A stretch of 64,000 bases of DNA from positions 806,001 to 870,000 of the forward strand of contig NZ_CP094974.1 in assembly GCF_022869805.1 (NCBI RefSeq), given 5' to 3'. A model generated the notes under the pieces. It was not told where the DNA came from. It did no database searches and saw nothing but the letters and a program-made list of their open reading frames with translations. Positions 47,651 through 56,164 of the stretch are shown here, in pieces (positions within the stretch are counted from its first letter, which is position 1; the number at the start of each line of letters is the position of its first letter). A program made the translations under genes and the position numbers. This stretch comes from Halosolutus halophilus. GTDB lineage: Archaea; Halobacteriota; Halobacteria; Halobacteriales; Natrialbaceae.

Positions 47651-48121
47651 ATGCCCTCCAGAAGAAAATTGCTAGCCGCCGTCGGCAGCGTGGCCGTCGC
47701 CGGGATGGCTGGCTGTAGCGGGTCAGGCTCGGGCGGTTCCGATACGGTCGATTGTCAGACGGCCGCCTCCGATCACGGTGATGGGGACGTTCTCGACAAT
47801 GCCGCAAGCGGGACAGTCGAAGACGGCGACGTGAGACTCGCAATCCCGCTGTCAGTCGACGATGTCCGAGAAAATGATGTCGACAGACTCGACGTGTACG
47901 ACGCGACAGACGCGCTGGCGTACACGATCCCGGTGTCGACGGACGACGCCGGGCTAATGGCGAACAAGGTAGGCGTGAACGAGGGCCAACTCCTGTATGA
48001 GCAATCTCTTGGTCGCCGACCATTCCACGGTCAATACCGGATCGTCGCGGTGAACACAGCCGGCGAAATCGTCGATTCCGTCATCGTCGAGTTCAATTGT
48101 TTCTCCGACGTTAGCGACTGA
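47651..48121 (+). CDS. Tat-exported lipoprotein (156 aa)
   Basis: MPSRRKLLAAVGSVAVAGMA GC: Tat motif and lipobox MAGC (Cys 22). Ser/Gly linker, then ASGTVEDGDVRLAIPLSVDD VREN, VNEGQLLYEQSLGRRPFHGQ YRIVAVNTAGEIVDSVIVEF, typical of small haloarchaeal surface lipoproteins. Function unknown. It stands at the point where R-element orientation flips: plus copies to its left, minus copies to its right. Confidence 0.75.
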   Translation: MPSRRKLLAAVGSVAVAGMAGCSGSGSGGSDTVDCQTAASDHGDGDVLDNAASGTVEDGDVRLAIPLSVDDVRENDVDRLDVYDATDALAYTIPVSTDDAGLMANKVGVNEGQLLYEQSLGRRPFHGQYRIVAVNTAGEIVDSVIVEFNCFSDVSD

Positions 48122-48179
48122 CCGGCCGTTCCGTACACCGGTAAGTCGTTCCACCCCTTAGATAACGAATTCGCCCGTC

Positions 48180-48328
48180 TGTACCGGCCTGCTGAACACA
48201 TCCTCTCTGTCCAGCACGCTATTTGTGACAGTGTTCAGGTAGATCGCGGAGCTGTTGCTGAATACAGGGCGCGACTGTCGCACGAGATTCGACCCGATTT
48301 ACGACGGTGGTGATCGCTCAATACAGGA
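48180..48328 (-). repeat. R-element copy 26 (inverted)
   Basis: Minus strand: CCTGTATTGAGCGATCACCA CCGTCG, GTGCGACAGTCGCGCCCTGT ATTCAGCA, ACAAATAGCGTGCTGGACAG AGAGGATGTGTTCAGC. First copy after the orientation flip. Confidence 0.8.
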
Positions 48329-48460
48329 GATCTATGTACTGTTTAGTAGATCTTCCACGAAGCCCGAATCGTCATGTTTCCTGCAATATTGAGTTACTCA
48401 CAGCGGTCGTACAATTGATGTTCCACACGTGATGGCGGCGTCCCAAGATGTCGAGCGGTG

Positions 48461-48967
48461 TTATATGGTCGCATAGATGACAACTATCACGACCGGAACG
48501 GCAAGCAAAGTGATTGCGCTAACGATCGGTCGATCGCGTCGAGACGCCGCTGCGGCGTAGAATCCGGCGAAGACGGCGATCGTTCCGAGAAACCGTAACA
48601 GTTCCGCCAGGCGGAGCTCGGCGACACCGGACAGCAGGGCGGCTGAGACCGAGACCTCTCCCGCCAATGCAGGCCCGACGATGAACCAGGCAATACCCGC
48701 AATCCGCTGAGCGAAGACCCCCCAGACTGCGACGGTGCCGATTTCCCAGGCCGCCGCTGTCGGACGGTTGCGGACGTACGCGAGGGTTGCAACCACGACG
48801 GGCACCAGAGCGATGACTCGTTCCAGTTCGAGCGTCCAGGTCGTCGATTGTACCAATAAGAACACCTGCAAAACTAGCCCGAGCACGACGATGCCTCCAA
48901 GCAAGCCAGCAAACGTGAGCCTGTCCAGGTCGGCGACCGACGAGCGAGAGAATGGCGAAGTGGGCAT
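48461..48967 (-). CDS. Polytopic membrane protein (168 aa)
   Basis: MPTSPFSRSSVADLDRLTFA then five hydrophobic segments (about 17-36, 45-63, 72-92, 98-115, 120-168). No recognised family. High-GC coding; the overlapping frames are shadows. Between copy 26 and the decayed repeat at 49030. Confidence 0.65.
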   Translation of the reverse strand: MPTSPFSRSSVADLDRLTFAGLLGGIVVLGLVLQVFLLVQSTTWTLELERVIALVPVVVATLAYVRNRPTAAAWEIGTVAVWGVFAQRIAGIAWFIVGPALAGEVSVSAALLSGVAELRLAELLRFLGTIAVFAGFYAAAASRRDRPIVSAITLLAVPVVIVVIYATI

Positions 48968-49029
48968 ACCACACTATCTTGGGTTGCCGATAAGTGCTTT
49001 CTGTAGTACAAATGTGTGAAGGAGACGGC

Positions 49030-49195
49030 TGTTGACGCCGTCGCTCAGGTATCCAGGTCGTCCGTCGGGTGATCAGTGCGCACGTGCACCTACCACGTTA
49101 CTTCTATCAGATGCCAGTGGTGTTGGCAGAGGCGTGCGGAATACGAGGCGCGTATCTCGAACAACGTCTCTCAATTTTCGAGATCACCTTCGATA
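49030..49195 (-). repeat. Decayed R-element-like sequence
   Basis: GCTCAGGTATCCAGG, GTGGTGTTGGCAGAGGCGTG CGGAATACGAGGCGCGTATC keeps the general order of the inverted element but is strongly diverged; not counted as a full copy. Confidence 0.3.
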
Positions 49196-49228
49196 ACTGT
49201 TAACACGATACGCGGGGAAACTGTACTC

Positions 49229-50017
49229 GTGACGCGTGACCTCGTTACTACCGCGAACGAAAACCTGCGGCGTGCCTTTGGCATACTGGCAGACGAAGCC
49301 CAATCCGGCGAGTCTCGACGGTTCGGGCCACTCACGGTGGCCTCCGCCGGGGTTCCAGCACCATTTTTCAATCGAGTATTTGCCTTCGACGCCCCGCCCC
49401 TTGGTGAGCTTTCGGCGGCTGTCGCGTGGATGGCCGAGCGTGACGTGCCGTTCTGGGTCACCGTGACCGAACCTACGGTCGAGGTTGTCGAGAGCCACCC
49501 TGTCGATCTCGACCTCGTGAAGGCTGCCGAGCAACCTGGGATGGCGATGGCCACACTCGATGAGATACCGCCCCGGGACTCGGTCGCCGAGATCGCTGAG
49601 GTGACCGACTCGGATGAACGTGACGAGTTCAGCACGGTTACCGCATCGGCCTTCGAATGGCCGCTGGACGTCGTAGAGCAGGTCGATCAGGCCGCTCTGG
49701 CGGCAGACGATGTGCGCTTGTTCCTCGGCAGAGTGGACGGACACCCCGCCGCTAGCGGGCTCTTGATACAGAGCGGGCACGTGGCTGGCGTCTACTCGAT
49801 CGGCGTGGTCGAGGAATTTCGCCGACGGGGAATCGGGGAAGCGATGAGTTGGGAGGTGCTCCAAGCCGGACGCGAGGCTGGCTGCCAGGTGGGGGTGTTG
49901 CAATCGTCCGAGATGGGCTATCCACTCTACGAGAGGATGGGATTCGAGACGGTCGTCACCTACCACCACTTCGAACCTGCCATCGAAGCGGTACGTGGTG
50001 CCCAGAGTAGCCCATAA
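49229..50017 (+). CDS. GNAT-family N-acetyltransferase (262 aa)
   Basis: A GTG at 49229 (VTRDLVTTANENLRRAFGIL) is preferred since upstream codons lie in the decayed repeat. The C-terminal half is the GNAT fold: VAGVYSIGVVEEFRRRGIGE AMSWEVLQAGREAG is motif A (R-x-x-G-x-G/A acetyl-CoA pyrophosphate loop), followed by LQSSEMGYPLYERMGFETVV. The N-terminal ~110 residues form a second, degenerate GNAT-like half. Acceptor substrate unknown. Confidence 0.8.
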   Translation: MTRDLVTTANENLRRAFGILADEAQSGESRRFGPLTVASAGVPAPFFNRVFAFDAPPLGELSAAVAWMAERDVPFWVTVTEPTVEVVESHPVDLDLVKAAEQPGMAMATLDEIPPRDSVAEIAEVTDSDERDEFSTVTASAFEWPLDVVEQVDQAALAADDVRLFLGRVDGHPAASGLLIQSGHVAGVYSIGVVEEFRRRGIGEAMSWEVLQAGREAGCQVGVLQSSEMGYPLYERMGFETVVTYHHFEPAIEAVRGAQSSP

Positions 50018-50039
50018 TCCATCGGCCTGGGCCAACTTG

Positions 50040-50182
50040 ACCACCCTGCTGAATCCAGCCTCTCTATTCAGCACGCCGCTCTTATCAACGACTTGCTAGT
50101 TCTGATCTCATCTGCTGAATAGAGAGCGCGAATGTCGCATGAGATTGGGTCCAATTTGCGAAGGTAGTGATCGCTCAGTGCG
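50040..50182 (-). repeat. R-element copy 27 (inverted, 5' two thirds)
   Basis: Minus strand: CGCACTGAGCGATCACTACC TTCGC, CATGCGACATTCGCGCTCTC TATTCAGCAG, AAGAGCGGCGTGCTGAATAG AGAGGCTGGATTCAGCAG. Starts ~20 bp after the stop codon of the GNAT gene. Confidence 0.8.
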
Positions 50183-50319
50183 GTAGACTAACCGAACGCT
50201 GACACCGAATTTAGTTATCGCTCGGTCAGTAAGGTTTTCCCTACGGTTTCCAGACACATATGTGGGTATATGACACACCGCCAAGGGCGAGTAATAGTTG
50301 ATCTGGAGGGGAAGGTTCT

Positions 50320-50733
50320 GTGAACTACGTGTTATGGGCGCTGCTGGCGATGGGTTGTTACTCGTTCGCGTTCCTGTTTATGAAAATTGCACTCCAAGAT
50401 CTGTCGACATTCACCGTCATGCCGATTGCGGTCGGCACACTGGCCGTGGGAGCGACGACTGTGGCGTCCCTGTTCGGTGAGTGGTCGGTTCCGTCGGTGA
50501 CGAGCCGACCTGTCGGGTTCGCACTCGCAGCAGGAATCTGTCTCGCTGGTGCTGTCGTCGGGTATTTCCGCGCACTCTCGACTGGCCCTGTTAGCGTCGT
50601 CGTGCCGATCTTCGGGATGTTCCTCGTCGGTGGAGCACTCCTCGGAATCGTCGTGTTGGGCGAGGGAGTCACGGCGAAGAAGGCCCTCGGCATCGCGTTT
50701 GGTGCTGTTGCGGTCGTCCTCATTGCCACGTGA
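50320..50733 (+). CDS. Half-size EamA/DMT-family membrane protein (137 aa)
   Basis: GTG 50320 start (MNYVLWALLAMGCYSFAFLF M). About five helices with KIALQDLSTFTVMPIAVGT, GYFRALSTGPVSVVVPIFGM and GEGVTAKKALGIAFGAVAVV LIAT match one EamA repeat of drug/metabolite transporters. At half length it must dimerise, like SMR-type ancestors. Substrate unknown. SD-like GGAGGGG about 10 bp upstream. Confidence 0.8.
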   Translation: MNYVLWALLAMGCYSFAFLFMKIALQDLSTFTVMPIAVGTLAVGATTVASLFGEWSVPSVTSRPVGFALAAGICLAGAVVGYFRALSTGPVSVVVPIFGMFLVGGALLGIVVLGEGVTAKKALGIAFGAVAVVLIAT

Positions 50734-50784
50734 TGCCCCGAGTCTGATCACGCGTGATCCGTGTGTTCTACGCAACTGCACAAT

Positions 50785-50977
50785 ACGCATGTGTAGTGAG
50801 CCGGGGTTCACCGGTTTCGGCGTGAAACAGACGAAGTCGTCGTACTGAACTCAGGCTCTTAGTCGGTCACGCCGTTTCTGACAAGAATCGAGTAGTTGAT
50901 CTAGTATCTGCTGAACTCACAGCGCGAATGCAGCATGGATCGTCGCCCACTCAGGGGGGAGTACAATTGCTCAATTC
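50785..50977 (-). repeat. R-element copy 28 (full length, inverted)
   Basis: Minus strand: AATTGAGCAATTGTACTCC, CATGCTGCATTCGCGCTGTG AGTTCAGCAG, GTCAGAAACGGCGTGACC, hairpin CGCCGAAACCGG, GGCTCACTACACATGCG. Closest to copy 9. Confidence 0.8.
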
Positions 50978-51080
50978 TTCCACAGTTTCGGTGGACTATT
51001 CCGGTTTCCGGCCAGCGGATATCCTCTTTCACGAAGCCCAGCAGAGAAGACATATATGCTATAGTGCCTAATTTGAAGGT

Positions 51081-51551
51081 GTGAGTAGTTACCAATTATT
51101 AATTTTAGTTATAGTCTCTGTGAGTATACTACCGATGACTGGCTGCGTCGGCGTCGAAAACGGCTATGAAGACTATGAGTACACGGTTTCGGCGAGCGAG
51201 CCCCACACCGGGGACGTCTTCGGCGACGTAACAGAAACGCAGTTCTACTCAGAATGGGGGTATACCTATGCGTCCGTGACAGTGAGGAACGGGGTCAACG
51301 AATCGCTGGTCGATTCGAGCGGGAACTGGTCGATTCCGGATGGGAATGCGACGACCGTCCGGTTAGAGCAAGTACGGATCACCAACGGATCGACGGTGGT
51401 TCAGGGTGGCCGCGAAATTACGCCGGACGATCCCGATTGGGGCGCCCATCTCGACGTTCCGTCTGACGGCGACGAGGAACGGTATCTGCTGCGGGCGACG
51501 GCAGACAATAGAACAATAGACTCCATCGAGATAACGATACGAGAGACGTGA
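51081..51551 (+). CDS. Sec-type lipoprotein (156 aa)
   Basis: GTG 51081 start. LLILVIVSVSILPMTGC: signal without twin arginines, lipobox MTGC (Cys 22). The mature region is acidic and beta-rich: YEYTVSASEPHTGDVFGDVT, YTYASVTVRNGVNESLVDSS, ATTVRLEQVRITNGSTVVQG. No family recognised. Upstream AT-rich TATATGC 30 bp before the start may be its promoter. Confidence 0.7.
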   Translation: MSSYQLLILVIVSVSILPMTGCVGVENGYEDYEYTVSASEPHTGDVFGDVTETQFYSEWGYTYASVTVRNGVNESLVDSSGNWSIPDGNATTVRLEQVRITNGSTVVQGGREITPDDPDWGAHLDVPSDGDEERYLLRATADNRTIDSIEITIRET

Positions 51552-51749
51552 CAGAATTGCAGGGACAGATACGTACGCATTTCAGGGACTGATCGGTGCG
51601 GTCGTCACACTCGGTGTCGGATTGCTCGTGATGAATGGTCCCTATACACCGTCCGAGACGCCCGACTCGTCCGCTTCGTCATTCTGTGGCTGCCCGTCGT
51701 AATTCCGAACCCGTACTCGAAACTCCTCTCGTAGACTAATCACAGATAG
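51552..51749. other. Gap with a membrane-protein-like scrap
   Basis: A startless frame reads FQGLIGAVVTLGVGLLVMNG PYTPS and then stops, probably the tail of a deleted gene. Otherwise nothing before R-element copy 29. Confidence 0.3.
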
Positions 51750-51888
51750 TGTAATGACATGCTCTTTATTCAGCACGCCGATCATGACAGTGATTCGGGA
51801 GTTCGATCGGGTCTTGCTGAATAGATAGCGCGAATGCGGCACGAGATTGTGACCGATCTACGAACGTGGTGATCGCTCAGTACAGGAC
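51750..51888 (-). repeat. R-element copy 29 (inverted)
   Basis: Minus strand: CCTGTACTGAGCGATCACCA CGTTCGTAGATCGG, CGTGCCGCATTCGCGCTATC TATTCAGCA, CATGATCGGCGTGCTGAATA AAGAGCATG. 3' module absent. Confidence 0.85.
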
Positions 51889-51934
51889 GCTGTAATATCA
51901 GTTCAAAAATCACTAATTCTATTATAATTCTGCT

Positions 51935-52114
51935 ATGAGTGCTATTATGGACGAATCTGCCCTCCAGAACCGTCTTGACACTATCCAATTGATATTGCTG
52001 GTGAACACCCTTCTCTTACTTGGAATCGGATTTAAATACGCTACTGAATCAACAGTTGGAGTGATAGTACTCGCAGCATTAGTTGGATACGGGCATCTGA
52101 AGAGCAGTCGATAA
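51935..52114 (+). CDS. Very small two-helix membrane protein (59 aa)
   Basis: ATG 51935, stop TAA 52112-52114. MSAIMDESALQNRLDTIQL, helix ILLVNTLLLLGIGFKYA, then VGVIVLAALVGYGHLKSSR. Promoter-like AT-rich ATTCTATTATAATTC precedes it. It fills the space between copies 29 and 30. Function unknown; below the usual size cut-off, so probably unannotated. Confidence 0.6.
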   Translation: MSAIMDESALQNRLDTIQLILLVNTLLLLGIGFKYATESTVGVIVLAALVGYGHLKSSR

Positions 52115-52133
52115 TCTGAACTGAGTTCAGTAA

Positions 52134-52320
52134 GTTCGCAGATTTACTGAACAGCTGGTTCATTGGATTCAGCGTGAAACAAACGAAGCCATCGTACTGA
52201 ACTCATCCTCTGTATTCATCACGCCGCTCTTGACAACAACTCGGTAGCTGGTTCAGCTTCTGCTGAATAGACAGCGCAAGTCTGTCAGTGTCTCGTCGAT
52301 AGAGCAGGGTGCTGAATCCT
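52134..52320 (-). repeat. R-element copy 30 (inverted, 3' two thirds)
   Basis: Minus strand ends GTTCAGTAAATCTGCGAAC, carries GGCTTCGTTTGTTTCACGCT, GCGTGATGAATACAGAGGAT GAGTTCAG and CGCTGTCTATTCAGCAG. The 5' module is replaced by CAGCACCCTGCTC. Confidence 0.75.
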
Positions 52321-52338
52321 GTTGCGCCATAACGCGTG

Positions 52339-53667
52339 TTAGCCAAACGGACAGCGACCAGCAACCTCGAACGAGCACTCGCCGAACGCGTGGAGGTTCC
52401 CGAAGTTCGATCCGAGCCCGAGGTTCGATCCGAGGAAGACGAGGTCAGAGGTGACCGCCGGAGTCCCCTTGCCGGCCTCTTCGTTGCGCCCCATCTCTGC
52501 GCGACCGAGTTCCTCGCCCGTTGCAGCGTCGACGACGAACAGGTGACCGTACATCGTACCACGCTGAATCCAGCCCGTGGCGTAGACTGCATCACCGGAA
52601 ACGACCGGCGTCGAGACGAGATCGACCTGTGGCTCGCCCTGGGGGCGCTTGCCCTCGTCGGGACCAAACCGCCACACCCGCTCACCCGTCTCGAGACGGC
52701 GGGCCTCGAGGCCGAAAGCCGCGACATGATAGATCAGTCCGTCAGCGACGGCACACCCCGCGACCGGCCAGCGGGAACCGATCGGCTGCCGCCAGCGAAG
52801 CGATCGGTCATCGCGGTCCAGCGCGACGAGCGTGTGCTGCTCGTCGTCCTGGTGCCAGAGCGGCACGAGCAGCAGGTCGTCGACGACGGTCGGGGTTCCG
52901 TAGATAGGCTCCTCCCAGCGCCAGTACTCCTCACCGGTCGCCAGATCGAGCGCGACGAGACCATCACGATGGAACGGGGCGTAAACCATGTTATCGGTTC
53001 CGGCCAATCGCACCATCCCTTCACACTCGGGGAAGGGCGTTTGCCACTGTTCATCGCCAGTCGCGGGATCGATGCCGTAGACACGTTCGTCTTGGTGGTC
53101 TTCGGCGCTGTACGCCCCCGTGACGACAACGTCGTCGGTAACGACGGGCGTGATGTTGTAGGGGGGTCGTTGCTGGCCGCGAGAGAGGTTGTCGAAGGCC
53201 CACTGAACCTTTCCGTCAGTGGTGAGCATCGTCAACCCAGGCTTGGTCTGGAGGAACAACCGGTCCCCGTCGACGACCGTTGAATCCGAGTGGTACACAT
53301 AATGGAACTTGTCGGTCCGGAAGAGTTCGGTCGTCCACCTGGAGTTGCCAGTCGCCGCGTCGAACGCCTCGATCCACGCCCCGCCGCGTTCCTTACCTCG
53401 TGGCTCCTGTGAATAGGCAAAGTAGAGCACGCCATCGTCGACCACCGGAGAGGTATCGACCACGCCGCCGCGCGATCGCTCCCTGTGCCAGACTGTGTGG
53501 AGGTCCGTAGTCGGCCCCTCTGTAGTCGAGTACCCCGTGTGGGCGTTATTCAGCGTTCGTCTGGGCCAGGAACCGTCGGCGGACGAGTTCTCGGTCGAGA
53601 CGCATCCCGCGAATGCACCGCTCCCAGCAGTACACGCTGCGAGAACCGACCGACGAGTGGAGGGCAT
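52339..53667 (-). CDS. Tat-exported PQQ-type beta-propeller lipoprotein (442 aa)
   Basis: Start at MPSTRRSVLAACTAGSGAFA GC (53667): Tat motif and lipobox FAGC. SWPRRTLNNAHTGYSTTEGP is the PQQ-propeller entry. Blades: IEAFDAATGNSRWTTELF, YGIDPATGDEQWQTPFPE, LVALDLATGEEYWRWEEP, LVALDRDDRSLRWRQPIG, ARRLETGERVWRFGPDEG, FVVDAATGEELGRAEMG. BamB-like surface protein, ligand unknown. Residues upstream of this Met are rejected. Fifth propeller in the window. Confidence 0.85.
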   Translation of the reverse strand: MPSTRRSVLAACTAGSGAFAGCVSTENSSADGSWPRRTLNNAHTGYSTTEGPTTDLHTVWHRERSRGGVVDTSPVVDDGVLYFAYSQEPRGKERGGAWIEAFDAATGNSRWTTELFRTDKFHYVYHSDSTVVDGDRLFLQTKPGLTMLTTDGKVQWAFDNLSRGQQRPPYNITPVVTDDVVVTGAYSAEDHQDERVYGIDPATGDEQWQTPFPECEGMVRLAGTDNMVYAPFHRDGLVALDLATGEEYWRWEEPIYGTPTVVDDLLLVPLWHQDDEQHTLVALDRDDRSLRWRQPIGSRWPVAGCAVADGLIYHVAAFGLEARRLETGERVWRFGPDEGKRPQGEPQVDLVSTPVVSGDAVYATGWIQRGTMYGHLFVVDAATGEELGRAEMGRNEEAGKGTPAVTSDLVFLGSNLGLGSNFGNLHAFGECSFEVAGRCPFG

Positions 53668-53769
53668 TGGTACGAGGGTTACCGTGGCGCAAATTATAAA
53701 TTCCGGTCGTCTATTACCAGTTTCAGAACAGCGGAGTGGAGACGTGGACATCGAACCAGGAGCTAAATC

Positions 53770-53893
53770 CATCCTCTGAGTCGGTCACGTCGTTTCTGAC
53801 AAGAATTAGGTAGTTTGTTTAGTGTGTGCTGAACTCAGAGCGCGAATGGTGCACAAGATTCGGCTCAGTCTGCGAAGGTGGTGAATCACTCAC
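53770..53893 (-). repeat. R-element copy 31 (inverted)
   Basis: Minus strand: TGAGTGATTCACCACCTTCG CAGACTGAGCC, CATTCGCGCTCTGAGTTCAG CAC, GTCAGAAACGACGTGACCGA. 5' box and 3' module incomplete. Confidence 0.7.
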
Positions 53894-53914
53894 GATAAGG
53901 CAAGTAGATAACGT

Positions 53915-54055
53915 TCAACCAAGTGGTGTTGCTAGGCCGATAGCGCCTGCAATGAATACATCTGCAACGAATAGCAGGAAAGCAAACCACGGTTTAAACT
54001 TGTGTTCAGTCGTGGTAGCAGAAGCGTGGACATAGGCTGCTAAGCTGACAACCAT
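53915..54055 (-). CDS. Very small membrane protein (46 aa)
   Basis: ATG at 54055 to TGA at 53915: MVVSLAAYVHASATTTEHKF, helix WFAFLLFVADVFIAGAIGLA, short tail. One or two membrane segments. Its frame is the only coherent feature between copies 31 and 32. No homology known. Confidence 0.5.
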   Translation of the reverse strand: MVVSLAAYVHASATTTEHKFKPWFAFLLFVADVFIAGAIGLATPLG

Positions 54056-54104
54056 ACTACTGAATTACGTTCTGTCGGTAAAAATATCGTTATATCGTTG
54101 TTCG

Positions 54105-54270
54105 GTTCGCAGATCTCCTGAACGGTTAATTCATCAAATTTGGGGCGAAACAAAGGAAGCCGCCGTGCTGAATCCATACTCTGTAGTCAGCACGCCGTTT
54201 CTGACAGTGGTCACGCAGAATGAGCAGCCGCTGCTGGACAGAACGCGCGAATGTGGCACAAGCGGAAACT
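54105..54270 (-). repeat. R-element copy 32 (subfamily 2, inverted)
   Basis: Minus strand: TTGTGCCACATTCGCGCGTT CTGTCCAGCAGCGGCTGCTC, GTCAGAAACGGCGTGCTGAC TACAGAGTATGGATTCAGCA CGGCGG, GTTCAGGAGATCTGCGAAC. Confidence 0.8.
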
Positions 54271-54374
54271 CGGTATCGAGGAGCGGCGTCTGTCTGGAAC
54301 CGTGAACGCGGTCGAAGATCGCTTCGAAGTCTGTTGAGACGTACGTTTATAAAATACACACCACAACAAGGTCT

Positions 54375-55403
54375 GTGGATATTTCTGACAAGTTCACGCG
54401 GTACGCGGGTTGGGTAGAAAATAAGTGTCCACTGTACGCTAAACTCACAAAAGCAGCGGCCGATGACGGTCACCTTCTCGATATCGCATCGGAAGCGTCC
54501 CCTGGACAGCCGGAACCTGAACTTCTGCTCGCGGCGACGCATTCTTTACTCTTAGAGGAAAGAGACCATCCACTCGCCCAGTTTTACCCCACTTGTGAGC
54601 AAACCGGATCCGATGAATCGCCTGTGGCTCATTTTCGGGACTTTTGCACACAGAATGAAGACCAGTTGCGATCGATCATCGCTACTCGCCGTTGTCAAAC
54701 TAACGACGTCGGTCGATCGGCGATCCTTCTTCCGGCATTCGAACACGTCTCGAGACTTGTGGAATCCAATTCACTCGCTCAGATCGAAATCGGAACGAGT
54801 GCGGGCCTCAACCTCAACTGGGATCAATACTCGTACGAATTCGTCGGAGTCGATCGGGTGGGAGAGCCTGATTCTCCTGTAACGATCACGACCGAGGTAC
54901 GCGGCAAGGGACGGCCTCCGCTCCCTCAAAACTTCCCTACGGTTGCTCATCGATGTGGGATCGATCTCAACACGCTCGACGTGACCGACGATGAGGATGC
55001 GCGGTGGCTTCATGCACTGATTCATCCAAATCAGACTCGTCGCCACCGCCAGCTCGTGGCGGCTATCGAAGTGGCGCGAGAGAACCAATCGTCACTCATT
55101 GAGGGCGATGTCTTCGATGAACTACCGGCGCAACTGTCGAATGCTCCGAGTAACGCTGATCTTATCGTATTCAGTACACATGTCCTCTATCAACTCACTG
55201 AAGATAAGATAGCGGAACTCCGGTCACTCCTCTCTAGCCATAGTTCGGAACAACCCGTCCATTGGCTCTCTATCGATCCCGACGAAGAACTTGGTGAGCC
55301 TACATATCGGTTAGTCACATTTGTGGATGGAGACGCTACTGAATCGCAGATTGCACAGTTCGAACCGTATGGTGACTGGATCCAGTGGCAGGGTAATCGT
55401 TGA
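54375..55403 (+). CDS. DUF2332-family protein (342 aa)
   Basis: GTG 54375 start (MDISDKFTRYAGWVENKCPL Y). Family signatures: PELLLAATHSLLLEERDHPL AQFYP, then QIEIGTSAGLNLNWDQYSYE, which resembles the glycine loop of a methyltransferase-like fold, and DLIVFSTHVLYQL. DUF2332 proteins are of unknown activity; an S-adenosylmethionine-binding fold has been suggested by sequence appearance only. Less GC-rich than most genes here. Between copies 32 and 33. Confidence 0.8.
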   Translation: MDISDKFTRYAGWVENKCPLYAKLTKAAADDGHLLDIASEASPGQPEPELLLAATHSLLLEERDHPLAQFYPTCEQTGSDESPVAHFRDFCTQNEDQLRSIIATRRCQTNDVGRSAILLPAFEHVSRLVESNSLAQIEIGTSAGLNLNWDQYSYEFVGVDRVGEPDSPVTITTEVRGKGRPPLPQNFPTVAHRCGIDLNTLDVTDDEDARWLHALIHPNQTRRHRQLVAAIEVARENQSSLIEGDVFDELPAQLSNAPSNADLIVFSTHVLYQLTEDKIAELRSLLSSHSSEQPVHWLSIDPDEELGEPTYRLVTFVDGDATESQIAQFEPYGDWIQWQGNR

Positions 55404-55502
55404 CCCTCCCTACATCTATTGCTACATCAGTTTCTCCTTTGATCAGATTGCATAGTTACAAAGCAGATGATTCATCGTAGTCGTAAAAACAAACACGGCT
55501 AG

Positions 55503-55643
55503 CGTGCTGAACTTATCCTCTCTATCCAGCACGCAATGTCTGCCAGCATCCAGATAGTTCGTTCAGACGCTGCTGAATAGAACGTGTGAATGTCGCACGA
55601 AGTCTGGCTCGATTTGCGAACGTGGTGATCACCCAGTACAGAC
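55503..55643 (-). repeat. R-element copy 33 (inverted)
   Basis: Minus strand: TGTACTGGGTGATCACCACG TTCGCAAATCGAGCC, CGTGCGACATTCACACGTTC TATTCAGCAG, GCGTGCTGGATAGAGAGGAT AAGTTCAGCACG. 3' module absent. Confidence 0.8.
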
Positions 55644-55664
55644 ATCTCAAACGCCGATCAAATA

Positions 55665-55940
55665 CTAGACGATATCCCCTCTGATTCGTCGGAAAACGAA
55701 CACTACAACCGCCGAAAAGATAGCAGTGTAAACAATACCCAAAACTAACCAGTACAACAAAGCAGCCCCGCTATTAGAAATCTGAAGTGGAAGCCCATTC
55801 ACAATAAAGTCAAGAGTATAATATGAGAGTTGCAGCGGAACTGTGCGCGTGGTATCTAACCCCCAAATCAAAACGGTAGTTGATAGGAAGGTGACAATAT
55901 CAATGAGGGTGCTGATATGAGTTACTTCCTCTATTTTCAT
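55665..55940 (-). CDS. Small membrane protein (91 aa)
   Basis: Start at MKIEEVTHISTLIDIVTFLS (55940). Hydrophobic segments about residues 10-27 and 55-83 (LLYWLVLGIVYTAIFSAVVV FVF) and a basic end RRIRGDIV. AT-rich coding unlike the high-GC neighbours at 56-58 kb. Flanked by copies 33 and 34. No family recognised. Confidence 0.6.
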   Translation of the reverse strand: MKIEEVTHISTLIDIVTFLSTTVLIWGLDTTRTVPLQLSYYTLDFIVNGLPLQISNSGAALLYWLVLGIVYTAIFSAVVVFVFRRIRGDIV

Positions 55941-55989
55941 AGTATTGGTCAGATACCCAACATATATATGTTTTCTGTAATAGTGTTCA

Positions 55990-56145
55990 GTTCGCATATC
56001 TACTGAACGGCTGGTTCATTGGCTTCGGGATGGAACAAACAAAGCCGTCGTGCTGGGCCCGTCCTCTGTAGTCAGCACGCCGTTTCTGACGGTGGTCGCG
56101 CAGAATGAACAGCCACTGGTGTTTTCTGTGGACTTATATCCGATA
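55990..56145 (-). repeat. R-element copy 34 (subfamily 2, inverted, 3' part)
   Basis: Minus strand: GGCTGTTCATTCTGCGCGAC CACC, GTCAGAAACGGCGTGCTGAC TACAGAGGACGGGCCCAGCA CGACGGCTTTG, GTTCAGTAGATATGCGAAC. Last copy before the 56-kb gene block. Confidence 0.8.
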
Positions 56146-56164
56146 CTGTTCAGTAACCCAGCGG

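Noticed and set aside
28227-56145. CRISPR array
   Set aside because: The repeats are ~200 bp, irregularly spaced and separated by genes, not short repeats with uniform spacers, and no cas gene is present.
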